Shown: positions 1-9,048 of the stretch, one piece after another | Layout: each line of letters opens with the position of its first letter | How positions within the stretch are numbered: position 1 is the first letter of the stretch | Source: Pedobacter riviphilus | GTDB lineage: Bacteria; Bacteroidota; Bacteroidia; Sphingobacteriales; Sphingobacteriaceae | Reading direction: 5' to 3' | Assembly (NCBI RefSeq): GCF_014692875.1 | Contig: NZ_CP061171.1 | Coordinates: 806,001 to 870,000, forward strand | DNA length: 64,000 nucleotides | Notes under the pieces: model-generated | Databases searched by the model: none | Seen by the model: the letters and a program-made list of their open reading frames with translations, nothing else | Told to the model about the DNA's origin: nothing | Made by a program: the position numbers and the translations under genes

Positions 1-265
1 TGTCTACCATTAAAAGGATTGTAATTGAGAAAAGTAAAATACTGCGGCTGTTTTTTAAAGGTGCTGGTAAGGAGCAGGCTAAAATGATGATAACCAATAC
101 AATCTCTATTTTATTGAGTGCCTGAAAAACTAGTTGCCCAATGCCTAAGCCAAGTGGGATGGTAATTCCTGGAGCCTGGAATTTTAATGGGGCTTCTAAA
201 AAACTAATTCCACCTATTAAGCCTGCCCAGAAAATAACACAAAAGATTGTGATTAACTTTTTCAT
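1..265 (-). CDS. Integral membrane protein, partial (runs off the left edge)
   Basis: An open frame starts at an ATG at 265 and continues to the window edge, giving 88 residues with no stop. It begins MKKLITIFCVIFWAGLIGG and is strongly hydrophobic. Helical stretches lie at about residues 3-22, 45-66 and 74-88, so it looks like a small multi-pass inner-membrane protein. A short segment between the first helices (SFLEAPLKFQAPG) resembles a re-entrant or periplasmic loop. I do not recognise the family and the C-terminus is missing. The frame is not a shadow, because nothing credible is encoded on the other strand here. The retropepsin-like gene ends 64 bp upstream on the same strand, so the two could be co-transcribed. 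Confidence 0.6.
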   Translation of the reverse strand, partial: MKKLITIFCVIFWAGLIGGISFLEAPLKFQAPGITIPLGLGIGQLVFQALNKIEIVLVIIILACSLPAPLKNSRSILLFSITILLMVD

Positions 266-329
266 CAGGATCAAATATCATTTAAAATACCTTAATAAAA
301 ATGATCAAAGTCATAAAACTAAATTACGA

Positions 330-755
330 CTATCTATAAAGCCTAAGGACCATTTTCTTGTAATCAATAACGGCTTTATACTGCATTAAAATATCTCCAC
401 CAATAATACTCATAATAGGTGGGTGACCAAATTGTTGGTAGGTATCACTCACCGATTGTAGATCGAAAGCCACGGTTTCGTAGTTCTTGATTTTTAACGA
501 TCCGATTTTTAGTTCAGGAATAGTTGCTTGGATGGTTGTGGTGGTGGTAAAAAGGGTGGCAGCATTAATTTCGTCAGATACCTGTAAGGTTTCTGAGAGG
601 TGTTGCTCAATCAACGATTTATCGAACACACTTCGCGAGGCACCAGTATCTAAAACAGCAAAATGTTTTTCCTTAAAAACAACAACTTCTACCAAAAGGT
701 GGAAACCGTCATCCTGTAAGTTTATCAGTTTTAGTGGGATTGAAATTGATTTCAT
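330..755 (-). CDS. Retropepsin-like aspartic protease domain protein
   Basis: This is a 141-residue protein with no signal peptide or membrane segment. Residues 33-41 read AVLDTGASR, which matches the catalytic loop (hydrophobic-D-T/S-G-A/S) of clan AA retropepsin-like proteases with Asp36 as catalytic residue. A later IIGGDILMQY segment (about 117-126) matches the hydrophobic-Gly closing part of the fold. A single domain of this size would have to dimerise to form an active site, as retroviral proteases do. Bacteroidota carry many such proteins, but their substrates are mostly unknown. It lies between the partial membrane protein and malate dehydrogenase, all on the minus strand, and the 246 bp upstream hold a palindromic repeat. 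The fold is likely; proteolytic activity is inferred. Confidence 0.75.
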   Translation of the reverse strand: MKSISIPLKLINLQDDGFHLLVEVVVFKEKHFAVLDTGASRSVFDKSLIEQHLSETLQVSDEINAATLFTTTTTIQATIPELKIGSLKIKNYETVAFDLQSVSDTYQQFGHPPIMSIIGGDILMQYKAVIDYKKMVLRLYR

Positions 756-867
756 TGTGTTTATTGATGTTGTACTGAGGAAGAAAGCAGCTTGTAGTTG
801 TCAATTACTGAATAGTCCTATTAAAATTGCCAACAGGTGGTTAAAAATAGACGGATGTAAAAGAACG

Positions 868-941
868 GTCGTCATTCTCGCGCGGGCGGGAATCTTAAAG
901 CCAATTGCATTAAGATTCCCAATCGAATTGGGAATGACGAA
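868..941. repeat. Family I palindromic intergenic repeat
   Basis: GTCATTC at the left is matched by GAATGAC at the right. The right half is a near-perfect palindrome, ATTCCCAAT-cg-AATTGGGAAT, and the left half is a GC-rich imperfect one. It has the same architecture as the copies near 7.0, 18.6, 22.2 and 27.5 kb, but with a different stem sequence. It lies between two minus-strand genes. Confidence 0.7.
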
Positions 942-1001
942 CCGAGGAAACCTATCTTGGTAATTAAATGCTTTCGTTAAAAATTAATCTTCAGAATGGT
1001 A

Positions 1002-1940
1002 TTAAACCAATTTCATTTCTGCCAGCACACTATTCATATTTCTTACCGCATCGGCGCTTTTGTTAAATGCGGCCTGTTCATCTTCAGTTAATTTAAAATC
1101 GATGATTTTTTCCCAGCCATTGCGGCCAATAATTACGGGTACACCTAAACATATATCTTCTTGTCCGTATTCACCTTCGAGCGGAACACAGCAAGTAAAC
1201 AGTTTTTTCTCATCACGCAAAATGGCTTCAACCAATGCTGCGCCTGCGGCACCTGGTGCATACCAGGCCGAAGTGCCGATTAAGCCTGTTAAAGTAGCGC
1301 CACCAACCATGGTATCGGCTGCAACTTTATCTAGCGTAGCTTTATCCAATAAATTAGTAACCGGTAAACTTTGGTATGTAGCTAAACGGGTTAAAGGAAT
1401 CATGGTGGTATCGCCATGGCCGCCAATTACAAAGCCCTGCAAATCGTTAGGATTGCAATTTAAAGCTTGCGATAAATAAAATTTGAAACGGGAGCTATCT
1501 AACGTTCCGCCCATGCCGATAATACGGTTTTTAGGCAGGCCTAATGATTTTAAGGCTAAATAAGTCATCGTGTCCATTGGGTTACTGATCACGATGAAGA
1601 TAGCTTCTGGAGAGTATTTTAAAATATTTTCGGCAACACCTTTAACAATACCAGCATTAATACCGATTAGTTCTTCGCGGGTCATCCCCGGTTTGCGGGG
1701 CAAGCCTGAAGTAATTACTACTACATCAGAACCAGCCGTTTTGCTGTAATCGCCCGTAACCCCGGTAATTTTGGTGTCGAAACCTAAAAGGGTTGCGGTT
1801 TGCATCATGTCAATCGCTTTACCTTCGGCAAAACCTTCTTTAATATCTAATAATACAAGTTCGTTCGCTAATTCTTTGCGGGCAATATTATCTGCACAAG
1901 TGGCACCAACTGCGCCTGCGCCAACAACCGTTACTTTCAT
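1002..1940 (-). CDS. mdh: Malate dehydrogenase (NAD-dependent)
   Basis: This is a 312-residue cytoplasmic enzyme that interconverts malate and oxaloacetate with NAD in the TCA cycle. The start used is the ATG at 1940 (MKVTVVGAGAVGAT), which puts the Rossmann glycine motif at residues 7-12. An upstream in-frame start at 2021 would add a 27-residue non-homologous leader and is rejected. The substrate-binding loop reads GLPRKPGMTRE at about 79-89, with the malate-selective Arg82 rather than lactate-type Gln. ISNPMDTMTY follows, and the catalytic histidine is in GGHGDT at about 173-178 (His175). The length and motifs fit the LDH-like malate dehydrogenases of Bacteroidota. It appears monocistronic, and no clear terminator was seen at its 3' end. 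Confidence 0.95.
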   Translation of the reverse strand: MKVTVVGAGAVGATCADNIARKELANELVLLDIKEGFAEGKAIDMMQTATLLGFDTKITGVTGDYSKTAGSDVVVITSGLPRKPGMTREELIGINAGIVKGVAENILKYSPEAIFIVISNPMDTMTYLALKSLGLPKNRIIGMGGTLDSSRFKFYLSQALNCNPNDLQGFVIGGHGDTTMIPLTRLATYQSLPVTNLLDKATLDKVAADTMVGGATLTGLIGTSAWYAPGAAGAALVEAILRDEKKLFTCCVPLEGEYGQEDICLGVPVIIGRNGWEKIIDFKLTEDEQAAFNKSADAVRNMNSVLAEMKLV

Positions 1941-2212
1941 ATATTTTATTTTAATGGTTTGCGTATCGTTAAATCCTAATCGAAGGTAGAAATAAATATA
2001 AGGTTTAAAAATCCTTTTCAAAACTTTATAATTTAATCCGCATTTATTTAGTAAGTACTAAACAATGATTTTTTGCTCTAACAAATTATGGAAAACAAAG
2101 CCATTTCTAATATCGGTATTTATTATGGCCGCGAACCTAAAATGGAAGCAGATTTATTGGTACATATTATCGAAAGGTGCAGCGTAGCGAAGAATCTTTT
2201 TGTTGCTTTAAG

Positions 2213-2238
2213 CCTCGCAGTTTTTCAAAGTTGCGAGG
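2213..2238. other. GC-rich hairpin
   Basis: CCTCGCA (2213-2219) pairs with TGCGAGG (2232-2238) around a 12-nt loop. There is no U-run after it on the plus strand. It sits just upstream of a family II repeat and may be part of a longer decayed mobile element. Confidence 0.5.
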
Positions 2239-2271
2239 TTTAGCCCCCAGATCATACTACTACTGGTGGTA

Positions 2272-2390
2272 ACTAAACCTGATTATAATGGTAGCTGCCG
2301 GCTGCGCCCTGGCATTACAAAATGGAAAGCGGGACTGAAGACCTGATGAAAGACCGAACTACTTATTTCCGAAAATAATAAACTTTATAA
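2272..2390 (+). repeat. Family II dispersed intergenic repeat, degraded copy
   Basis: It starts AAACCTGATTATAATGGTAG and contains GGAAAGCGGGACTGAAGACC. The second block is shared, inverted, with 8915-8985 and in weaker form with 24430-24540, 32525-32605, 53660-53770 and 63915-63995. It is non-coding. Confidence 0.55.
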
Positions 2391-2500
2391 TGATTTCGGG
2401 ATTAATGCTTTAAAAAAAAGCCTATCAGTTTTAAAACCCGACAGGTTTGACAGCCATATTTTGTTGATAAAATCCTGACAACTTCAACCTTCAAATTCCT

Positions 2501-2508
2501 TATTTTTG
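2501..2508 (+). promoter_or_regulatory. dnaE -7 box (TATTTTTG)
   Basis: This is an exact match to the Bacteroidota primary-sigma -7 consensus TAnnTTTG, 45 nt before the chosen dnaE ATG. The in-frame TTG within it (2506) is therefore unlikely to be a start codon. No good TTG -33 element is present at the usual spacing. Confidence 0.6.
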
Positions 2509-2553
2509 AAGAACCGTTATTATTCTAAAACGGTTAATTCTTTACCGCACAAT

Positions 2554-5500
2554 ATGTACTTAATTTTTGATACTGAAACCACTGGTTTGCCACGTAATTA
2601 TAATGCACCTATTACCGATACGGATAATTGGCCGCGTTGTATACAAATTGCATGGCAATTGCATGATGAGATGGGGAGATTGGTCGAACATCAGGATTAT
2701 TTAGTTAAACCAGAGGGTTTTAATATTCCGTATGATGCAGAAAGAATCCACGGTATCTCTACCGAACTCGCTACCGAACAAGGTGTCAGTTTCGACGAAA
2801 TGCTGGCCAAATTTAACGAGGTTTTAAATAAGGCAAAGTTTATCGTAGGGCAAAATGTTGGTTTCGATGTGAACATCATGGGCTGTGAGTTTCACCGTTT
2901 TGGGGTGGCCAATCGTTTAGCAGAAATGCCTGTTTTGGATACCTGTACCGAAGTTACCGCCCAGCTTTTACAATTGCCTGGAGGTAGGGGTGGAAGATTT
3001 AAACTGCCAACCTTAACCGAGTTACACGCTTATTTGTTTGGTGTTCCTTTTAACGAAGCCCACAACGCAACTGCCGATGTGGAAGCAACTACACGTTGTT
3101 TCTTAGAGTTGGTAAAAAGAGAGGTTTTCAAAAAAGAAGAATTACAGGTTGATGTAGAATATTTTCCTCGTTTTAGAGAAGTAAATCCAGCTACGATTGA
3201 AGGTGTTGGTTTAAAACACATTAATTTAAAAGCTGCTTCTGATGAAATCCGCAAACGCCAGCAAAAAACGGAAAGCGGTGGAATTTCTAAACAAACACTT
3301 GCAGATAATAAACAAGAACTTGCAGCAGCCACTTTTGTGCATTTGCATAACCATACCCAGTTTTCGGTATTGCAGAGTACCATCAGTATCCCCGACCTGG
3401 TAAAAGCTGCGGCGGCACAAAAAATGCCTGCGGTAGCCATGACCGATCATGCAAATATGATGGGAGCTTTTCACTTCGTAAATCATGTTTTAAACCATAA
3501 TAAAGCTGCTGAAGCAAAAAATGCTGCAGCAATTGAATCGGGCGAGCGCCCAACCGAGGTGGTCATGACACCTATTGTTGGAGTTGAGTTTTTTGTTTGT
3601 GGCAACCACTTAGACCGGACAGCAAAAGATAATGGTTACCAGATGGTACTGTTGGCAAAAAACAAAAAAGGCTATCATAACCTGGCTAAAATGTCGTCTA
3701 TTGCCTATACTAAAGGTTTTTATTACGTTCCACGTATCGATAGGCAGGTAATTGAACAGTACAAAGAAGATATTATTGTCCTTTCCGGAAACCTTGCGGG
3801 AGAGATTTCGAATAAAATATTAAATCTCGGCGAAAATCAGGCAGAAGAAGCTTTACTTTGGTGGAAAGCTCAATTTGGTGATGATTTTTATGTAGAGATA
3901 ATGCGCCATAACCAGGAAGATGAAGACCGTGTAAACGAAACTTTAATTGCCCTGGCCAATAAACATTCAGTTAAACTGGTGGCCACCAATAATACTTATT
4001 ATATTAATAAAAAGGATGCCAACGCTCACGATATTTTACTTTGTGTAAAAGACGGTGAAAAACAAGCCACACCGATAGGTCGCGGTCGCGGCTACCGTTA
4101 CGGATTGCCAAACCAGGAATACTATTTCAAATCGGGCGATGAAATGAAGGCGCTTTTTGCTGATCTGCCTGAGGCAATTTTGAATATTCAGGAAATTCTG
4201 GATAAAATTGAAATCTACAAACTTGCCCGCGAGGTACTCTTGCCGAAATTCGATATTCCTGAAGAATTTTTGGTTGCCGAGGATGAAGCCGATGGTGGAA
4301 AACGTGGTGAAAACAAGTTTTTAAGGCATTTAACCTACGAAGGTGCTAAGCGCCGATACGGAACATTAACGGATGATGTTATCGAACGTTTGGATTTTGA
4401 GCTGGCAACGATCGAAAAAACCGGTTATCCGGGTTATTTCCTGATCGTACAAGATTTTATCGCTGAAGCGCGAAACCTTGATGTATCAGTTGGTCCAGGC
4501 AGGGGGTCGGCGGCAGGTTCTGCTGTTGCTTATTGCCTCGGGATTACCAACATCGATCCGATTAAATACGATCTCCTTTTCGAGCGTTTCTTAAATCCGG
4601 ATCGTGTATCTATGCCCGATATCGATATCGATTTTGATGATGAGGGTCGTGGCAGGGTAATGGACTATGTAATTAATAAATATGGCGCCAACCAGGTAGC
4701 ACAGATTATTACTTATGGCACCATGGCTGCCAAATCGTCTATCCGCGATACGGCACGTGTGTTAGACCTTCCATTGTTTGAGGCCGATAAAATTGCCAAG
4801 CTGATTCCGAATATGAAGCTGGCTAAAATTTTTAACCTTGACGAAAAAAGCTTAAAAGATGCTTTGCGGCCAGATGAATATGAGAAAGTTTTAGAACTTA
4901 AAAATCTAGGCAGTCAGAAAGATTTAAGTGCAGAAACCATTCAGCAGGCACAGATTTTAGAGGGATCGTTGCGTAATACGGGTATCCACGCCTGTGGGTT
5001 ATTATTACACCGAGTGATATTACCAATTTTGTTCCCGTATCAGTAGCCAAAGATTCTGATTTATATGTTACCCAGTTTGATAACTCCGTTGTAGAAAGCG
5101 CGGGTTTATTAAAGATGGACTTTCTGGGGTTAAAAACCCTTACCCTAATAAAGGATACCGTAAAACTGGTTAAAAAACGGTTTGGTATTGATCTCGATCC
5201 GGATAATTTCCCTATTGATGATACCTTGACTTATGAACTTTTCCAACGTGGTGAAACCATCGGGATTTTTCAGTACGAGAGTCCGGGTATGCAGAAATAT
5301 ATGAAGGAGCTAAAACCAACGGTTTTTGACGATTTAATTGCGATGAACGCATTATATCGCCCAGGACCAATGGAGTACATCCCAAGTTTCGTTCGTCGTA
5401 AAAATGGCGAAGAAGAAATTAAGTACGATTTAGATGCCTGCGAAGAGTATTTGAAAGAAACTTACGGAATTACCGTTTACCAGGAGCAGGTAATGCTTTT

Positions 5501-6986
5501 ATCGCAGAAACTGGCCGGATTTACCAAAGGTGAGGCCGACGTGCTGCGTAAAGCAATGGGTAAGAAGCAGAAAGATGTTCTAGATAAAATGAAGCCAAAG
5601 TTTGTGAAACAAGCGGCCGAAAAAGGTCATGATGCTGCAACTTTGGAAAAAATATGGAAAGATTGGGAAGCATTTGCATCCTATGCCTTCAATAAATCGC
5701 ACTCTACCTGTTATGCATGGATTGCCTATCAAACCGCATACTTAAAAGCACATTATCCTGCTGAATATATGGCTGCGGTACTATCCAATAACATGAGCGA
5801 TATTAAACAGGTAGCTTTCTTCATGGAAGAGTGCCGCCAGATGAGTGTTACGGTATTAGGTCCCGATGTAAACGAATCCGATCTTAAATTTTCGGTAAAT
5901 GCCAAAGGCGAAGTTCGTTTCGGTATGTCGGCAGTAAAAGGTGTTGGTGAAAAGGCAGTAGAAAGTATTATTGAAGAAAGATCGGCAAATGGCCCTTATA
6001 TTAATGTGTACGATTTCGCCAAGCGATCCAACACACGCATTGTAAATAAAAAAGCTTACGAGAGTTTTGTGTATAGTGGTGCTTTCGATGCATTTGGAGG
6101 TCATAGGGCACAGTATTTTTATATCGGCCCGAACGATAAAATGAACGGCATCGAAAAGATTATTAAATATGCCAACGATTTTCAAAACAACGAAAGTACC
6201 TCACAGGCTTCTTTGTTTGGCGGCTCTAAAGCTGACCTCATTTTAGAACCAAGTTTGCCAGTTTCGCCAGAATGGGCATTAATGGATAGGTTAAAATACG
6301 AAAAAGATGCTATTGGGATTTTCCTATCTGGCCACCCCTTAGATAATTATAAACTGGAGCTCGATAAATTCTGTACACATGGTGTTAAACAGCTGAGTAT
6401 CATTAATAAGGTGCGTATGGGCGATAGTAACGAAGATATATTAGCCGAATTCGAAAAACTAAAAAACCGGGAACTTTGTGTAGGCGGACTCGTAGTTACG
6501 GCATCGCAAAGGATTACCAAAACAGGTAAGCCATTTGGTACTTTTGTTTTCGAAGATTATGAAGATGCAAGTGAAATGGCCTTGTTTGGTGAAGATTTTC
6601 TAAAATTTAAATCGTTTTTAACCGAAGGATATTTCTTACAGATTAGAGGCAGGGTTGGTGAGCGTTTCGGTAAAGCTGGCGATTGGGAATTTAAAATCAC
6701 CGCCATTAATTTAATGTCTGAACTGAGGGATAAATTAGCGAAAAGTTTAACTATCCAAGTGCCAATTGAACGGGTTAACGATCAACTCATGCGGGAGATT
6801 GAAGCTATATTAGCAGACAATAAGGCAAACTCTGAGCAGCAGAACTGCCAACTTAACTTCGCAGTTTTTGATCGTGAAAAAGAGATTATGTTGGATATGC
6901 CATCCAAAAATCTTAAAATAAATCCGAGTAATAAGTTTTTGGAACAATTACTAGGGCTTAATGTTGTTAATTACAAGTTAAACTAG
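2554..6986 (+). CDS. dnaE: DNA polymerase III alpha subunit with fused DnaQ-like exonuclease; frame interrupted as sequenced
   Basis: This is the replicative polymerase. It starts at the ATG at 2554 (MYLIFDTETTGLP), which opens directly into the exonuclease motif I with Asp6 and Glu8. Order of domains: a proofreading exonuclease of about 180 residues, a PHP domain starting HLHNHTQFSVL, the polymerase core with PDIDIDF (Asp689, Asp691), the third catalytic Asp in MDFLGLKTLT, then helix-hairpin-helix and OB-fold regions. The frame breaks in a GGG run at 4996-4998. Codons 5' of it read ACG-LLLHRV and stop at 5046. Reading one base back gives the expected VIITPSDITNFVPVS, which continues to 6986. 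One extra G restores a 1477-residue protein of normal Bacteroidota length. The 5' product alone lacks the third Asp and so could not polymerise. A base-calling error is the likeliest explanation. Confidence 0.9.
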
Positions 6987-7004
6987 TGTTTGGCGTTCCT
7001 GATG

Positions 7005-7071
7005 CATCATGCTGAATTTATTTCAGCATCTTAATCGTGATAGATCCTGAAACAGGATCAGGTTGATGTGG
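7005..7071. repeat. Family I palindromic intergenic repeat
   Basis: There are two successive palindromes: GCTGAATTTATTTCAGC and GATCCTGAAACAGGATC. The outer ends are imperfect inverted repeats (TCATGCTGAA / TCAGGTTGATG). It lies between dnaE and the trxA promoter, directly after the dnaE stop, and could act as a transcript-end structure. Confidence 0.75.
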
Positions 7072-7115
7072 GTATAAAAGAGTTTACGTAATGTCAAATT
7101 GACATTACAGATGGG

Positions 7116-7144
7116 TTGGCATTACAATTGAATACATATATTTG
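7116..7144 (+). promoter_or_regulatory. trxA promoter (TTG-N18-TATATTTG)
   Basis: The -33 TTG at 7116-7118 and the exact -7 box TATATTTG at 7137-7144 are spaced 18 bp apart, as expected for the Bacteroidota housekeeping sigma factor. The ATG follows 18 bp downstream of the box. This is one of the two best-formed promoters in the window. Confidence 0.75.
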
Positions 7145-7162
7145 AACATAAAAAAAATAATT

Positions 7163-7483
7163 ATGGCATTAGAAATCACAGATGCAAACTTCGAGGAGCT
7201 TGTATTAAAATCAGATAAACCCGTATTAGTAGATTTTTGGGCAGAATGGTGTGGCCCTTGTCGCATGGTTGGTCCAGTAGTAGAAGAAATCGCAAAAGAA
7301 TATGATGGCAAAGCGGTAGTTGGAAAAGTAAACGTTGATAACAACCCTCAAATTTCAATGCAGTTTGGTATCCGTAACATCCCTGCTTTATTATACTTTA
7401 AAGGCGGTGAGGTTGTTGACAAACAAGTTGGTGCTGTTCCAAAATCAGTATTGGCTGAAAAATTAAACAAGCAATTGGCTTAG
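7163..7483 (+). CDS. trxA: Thioredoxin
   Basis: This is a 106-residue cytoplasmic disulfide reductase that passes electrons from thioredoxin reductase to targets such as ribonucleotide reductase and peroxiredoxins. The active site WCGPC spans residues 29-33 and the cis-proline loop is RNIPA (Pro74). The length is standard for the family. The ATG at 7163 is chosen because the in-frame TTG at 7142 lies inside the promoter -7 box. It is a single-gene unit, bounded upstream by a strong promoter and downstream by a rho-independent terminator. Confidence 0.97.
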   Translation: MALEITDANFEELVLKSDKPVLVDFWAEWCGPCRMVGPVVEEIAKEYDGKAVVGKVNVDNNPQISMQFGIRNIPALLYFKGGEVVDKQVGAVPKSVLAEKLNKQLA

Positions 7484-7532
7484 TTTAAGCTTAAAACAAA
7501 AATAACAAAGCCCAAGGGCTTGTAACATATTT

Positions 7533-7567
7533 AAAACCCAAGTTCATTTGATGGATTTGGGTTTTTT
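7533..7567 (+). terminator. Rho-independent terminator after trxA
   Basis: AAAACCCAA (7533-7541) pairs with TTGGGTTTT (7557-7565), followed by a T-run. The right arm also contains the TTG (7557-7559) that serves as the -33 element for the next gene. Confidence 0.8.
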
Positions 7568-7585
7568 ATTGCAAACATAATTTTG
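7557..7585 (+). promoter_or_regulatory. Promoter of the sugar dehydrogenase gene (TTG-N18-TAATTTTG)
   Basis: The -33 TTG at 7557-7559 lies in the trxA terminator stem. The -7 box TAATTTTG is at 7578-7585 with 18-bp spacing. The start codon follows 25 bp later. Confidence 0.7.
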
Positions 7586-7610
7586 TTTCTTTAATAAAAA
7601 ACTCACAATC

Positions 7611-8828
7611 ATGTCTATTAACTTATTTAACAATAAAACTTTAGGTATTTTATTGGCAGGTATAACACTAAACTGTGCAAATATTGCATGTGTATCGGCG
7701 CAGAACCCTGTTGAAACCAATGAACCATCAGCGGATTATAAGCCAGCATTTGCCGGGCAGACCCGAATTGCAGGTGTAAAGACCAAAACCCCTCTGGATA
7801 TCAAGATTATTAATGAAAAGTTAGAAAATCCGTGGGCCATTTCAGTTCTTCCGAGTGGCGGCTTCTTAATTACTCAAAAGCAGGGTACCATGGTAATCCT
7901 TACGCAAGATGGTAAATTAAGCAAAAAAATAACCGGTTTGCCAAAGGTAGATCCATCTGGCCAGGGCGGTTTATTAGATGTAACCTTAGACCCGAACTTT
8001 GCAAAAAATAGGATGATTTATTGGGCTTATTCTGAACCACAGGATAAAGGTGTTTTATTGGCTATTGCCAAAGGTAAATTGGCGGCAAACGAAACCTCAA
8101 TCGAAAACCAGACCATTATTTACCGTGCTACACCAGCTTATACCGGTAAACTGCAGTACGGATCGAGAATTGTTTTCGATAAAAATGGAAATTTGTTTGT
8201 AAGTACAGGCGAGCGTTCAGGTAACGATATCAGGATACAGGCACAATATTTAAATTCTTCGTTAGGAAAAATTTTGCACCTTACCCCTGAGGGAAAGGCA
8301 GTGGCAAATGGTCCATTTGCAGGTAAAGCTGACGCCCGACCTGAAATTTATGCTTATGGACTCCGTAATCCGGATGGTTTAGCCATTAATCCCTCAACCG
8401 GAGATTTATGGGAAGCAGAATTTGGACCGAAAGGTGGCGATGAGGTAAACATCATTAAACCAGGCAAAAATTATGGCTGGCCGATTATTACCTATGGAAC
8501 AGAATATAGTGGAAAAAAAGTTGGCGATGGTATTACACAGAAAGAAGGCATGGAACAACCGGTTTATTACTGGAACCCGAGCATCTCGCCCGGTTGTATT
8601 GCTTTTTATAACAATAACAGCATAGCCGAGTGGAAAGGTAATTTATTTGTAGGTGGTTTAAGTGGTTCGCATATTATCCGATTGGTGATAAAAGATGACA
8701 AAATTGTTGGCGAAGAGCGTTTGCTGGAAGGTAAAGGCGAACGTTTCCGCGATATGGTGGAAGGTAAAGATGGTGCACTTTATTCGGTAACCGACAATGG
8801 ACATTTATATAGGATAGCGAAGAAATAA
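7611..8828 (+). CDS. PQQ-dependent sugar dehydrogenase (glucose/sorbosone dehydrogenase family)
   Basis: This is a 405-residue exported protein. The N-terminus (residues 1-30) is a Sec signal with a hydrophobic core ILLAGITL. The mature part is a six-bladed propeller of the GSDH type (PF07995). It has the blade motifs ENPWAISVLPSGG (about 72-84), GQGGLLDVTLDPNF and AYGLRNPDGLAINP, and the cofactor-side segment GPKGGDEVNIIKPGKNYGWP. Relatives oxidise aldoses in the periplasm with PQQ and pass electrons to quinones or cytochromes. No PQQ synthesis genes are nearby, so the cofactor is inferred from the family. It is a single-gene unit with its own promoter and terminator. The exact sugar cannot be told from sequence. 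Confidence 0.9.
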   Translation: MSINLFNNKTLGILLAGITLNCANIACVSAQNPVETNEPSADYKPAFAGQTRIAGVKTKTPLDIKIINEKLENPWAISVLPSGGFLITQKQGTMVILTQDGKLSKKITGLPKVDPSGQGGLLDVTLDPNFAKNRMIYWAYSEPQDKGVLLAIAKGKLAANETSIENQTIIYRATPAYTGKLQYGSRIVFDKNGNLFVSTGERSGNDIRIQAQYLNSSLGKILHLTPEGKAVANGPFAGKADARPEIYAYGLRNPDGLAINPSTGDLWEAEFGPKGGDEVNIIKPGKNYGWPIITYGTEYSGKKVGDGITQKEGMEQPVYYWNPSISPGCIAFYNNNSIAEWKGNLFVGGLSGSHIIRLVIKDDKIVGEERLLEGKGERFRDMVEGKDGALYSVTDNGHLYRIAKK

Positions 8829-8848
8829 TTAGGTTTTTTAAAATATTA

Positions 8849-8882
8849 ATCCCGAATTCTTTATTGGAGTTCGGGATTTTTT
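8849..8882 (+). terminator. Rho-independent terminator after the sugar dehydrogenase
   Basis: ATCCCGAA (8849-8856) pairs with TTCGGGAT (8870-8877), followed by a run of T. It is 20 bp after the stop codon. Confidence 0.85.
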
Positions 8883-8914
8883 GTTTAGTCAGATTATTAG
8901 TATTTTGGAAATGT

Positions 8915-8985
8915 GGGGTTCTGCTTTTCATCGGGGTTTTCAGTCCCGCTTTCCGTTTGTAGTTAGCCGGTGCTTGGACCTTTGA
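8915..8985 (-). repeat. Family II dispersed intergenic repeat, degraded copy
   Basis: On the minus strand it reads ACAAACGGAAAGCGGGACTG followed by AAAACCCCGATGAAA. This closely matches the block at about 2330-2360 in the opposite orientation. Confidence 0.55.
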
Positions 8986-9036
8986 AACTTCGAAAGTCTT
9001 GGGTACTTTTTTAATTTTTTTTAATAAATCTTTTAT

Positions 9037-9044
9037 TAGCTTTA
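9037..9044 (+). promoter_or_regulatory. Possible -7 box of the DUF58 gene (TAGCTTTA)
   Basis: It matches seven of eight positions of TAnnTTTG and ends only 4 nt before the ATG at 9049. If used, the mRNA would be leaderless or nearly so. An identical TAGCTTTACC string precedes the FAH-family gene at 17537. Confidence 0.4.
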
Positions 9045-9048
9045 CCAT

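Larger units (their letters stand above)
1941..2553. other. 613-bp gap between mdh and dnaE with degraded repeats
   Basis: The gap contains the mdh upstream region, a 52-codon open frame at 2088-2243 (judged spurious), a hairpin at 2213-2238, a family II repeat at about 2272-2390, and the dnaE promoter box at 2501-2508. The rest is A+T-rich and shows no gene I can support. Confidence 0.6.

Noticed and set aside
1941..2021. Longer malate dehydrogenase from the upstream start
   Set aside because: It adds 27 residues before the Rossmann strand; the family starts at MKVTVVGAG.
2088..2243. 52-codon open frame starting MENKAISNIGIYYGREPKM
   Set aside because: The second half runs into a hairpin and repeat, and no family pattern is seen. 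It may be a gene remnant but I cannot support it as a gene.
2506..2553. TTG start for dnaE giving MKNRYYSKTVNSLPHN as leader
   Set aside because: The TTG is inside an exact -7 promoter box and the leader is not part of the exonuclease domain. The ATG at 2554 is preferred.
4980..5050. Programmed -1 frameshifting in dnaE
   Set aside because: No X-XXY-YYZ heptamer is present and re-pairing after the slip would be poor. The two hmgA breaks have the same G-run deficit, which points to error.
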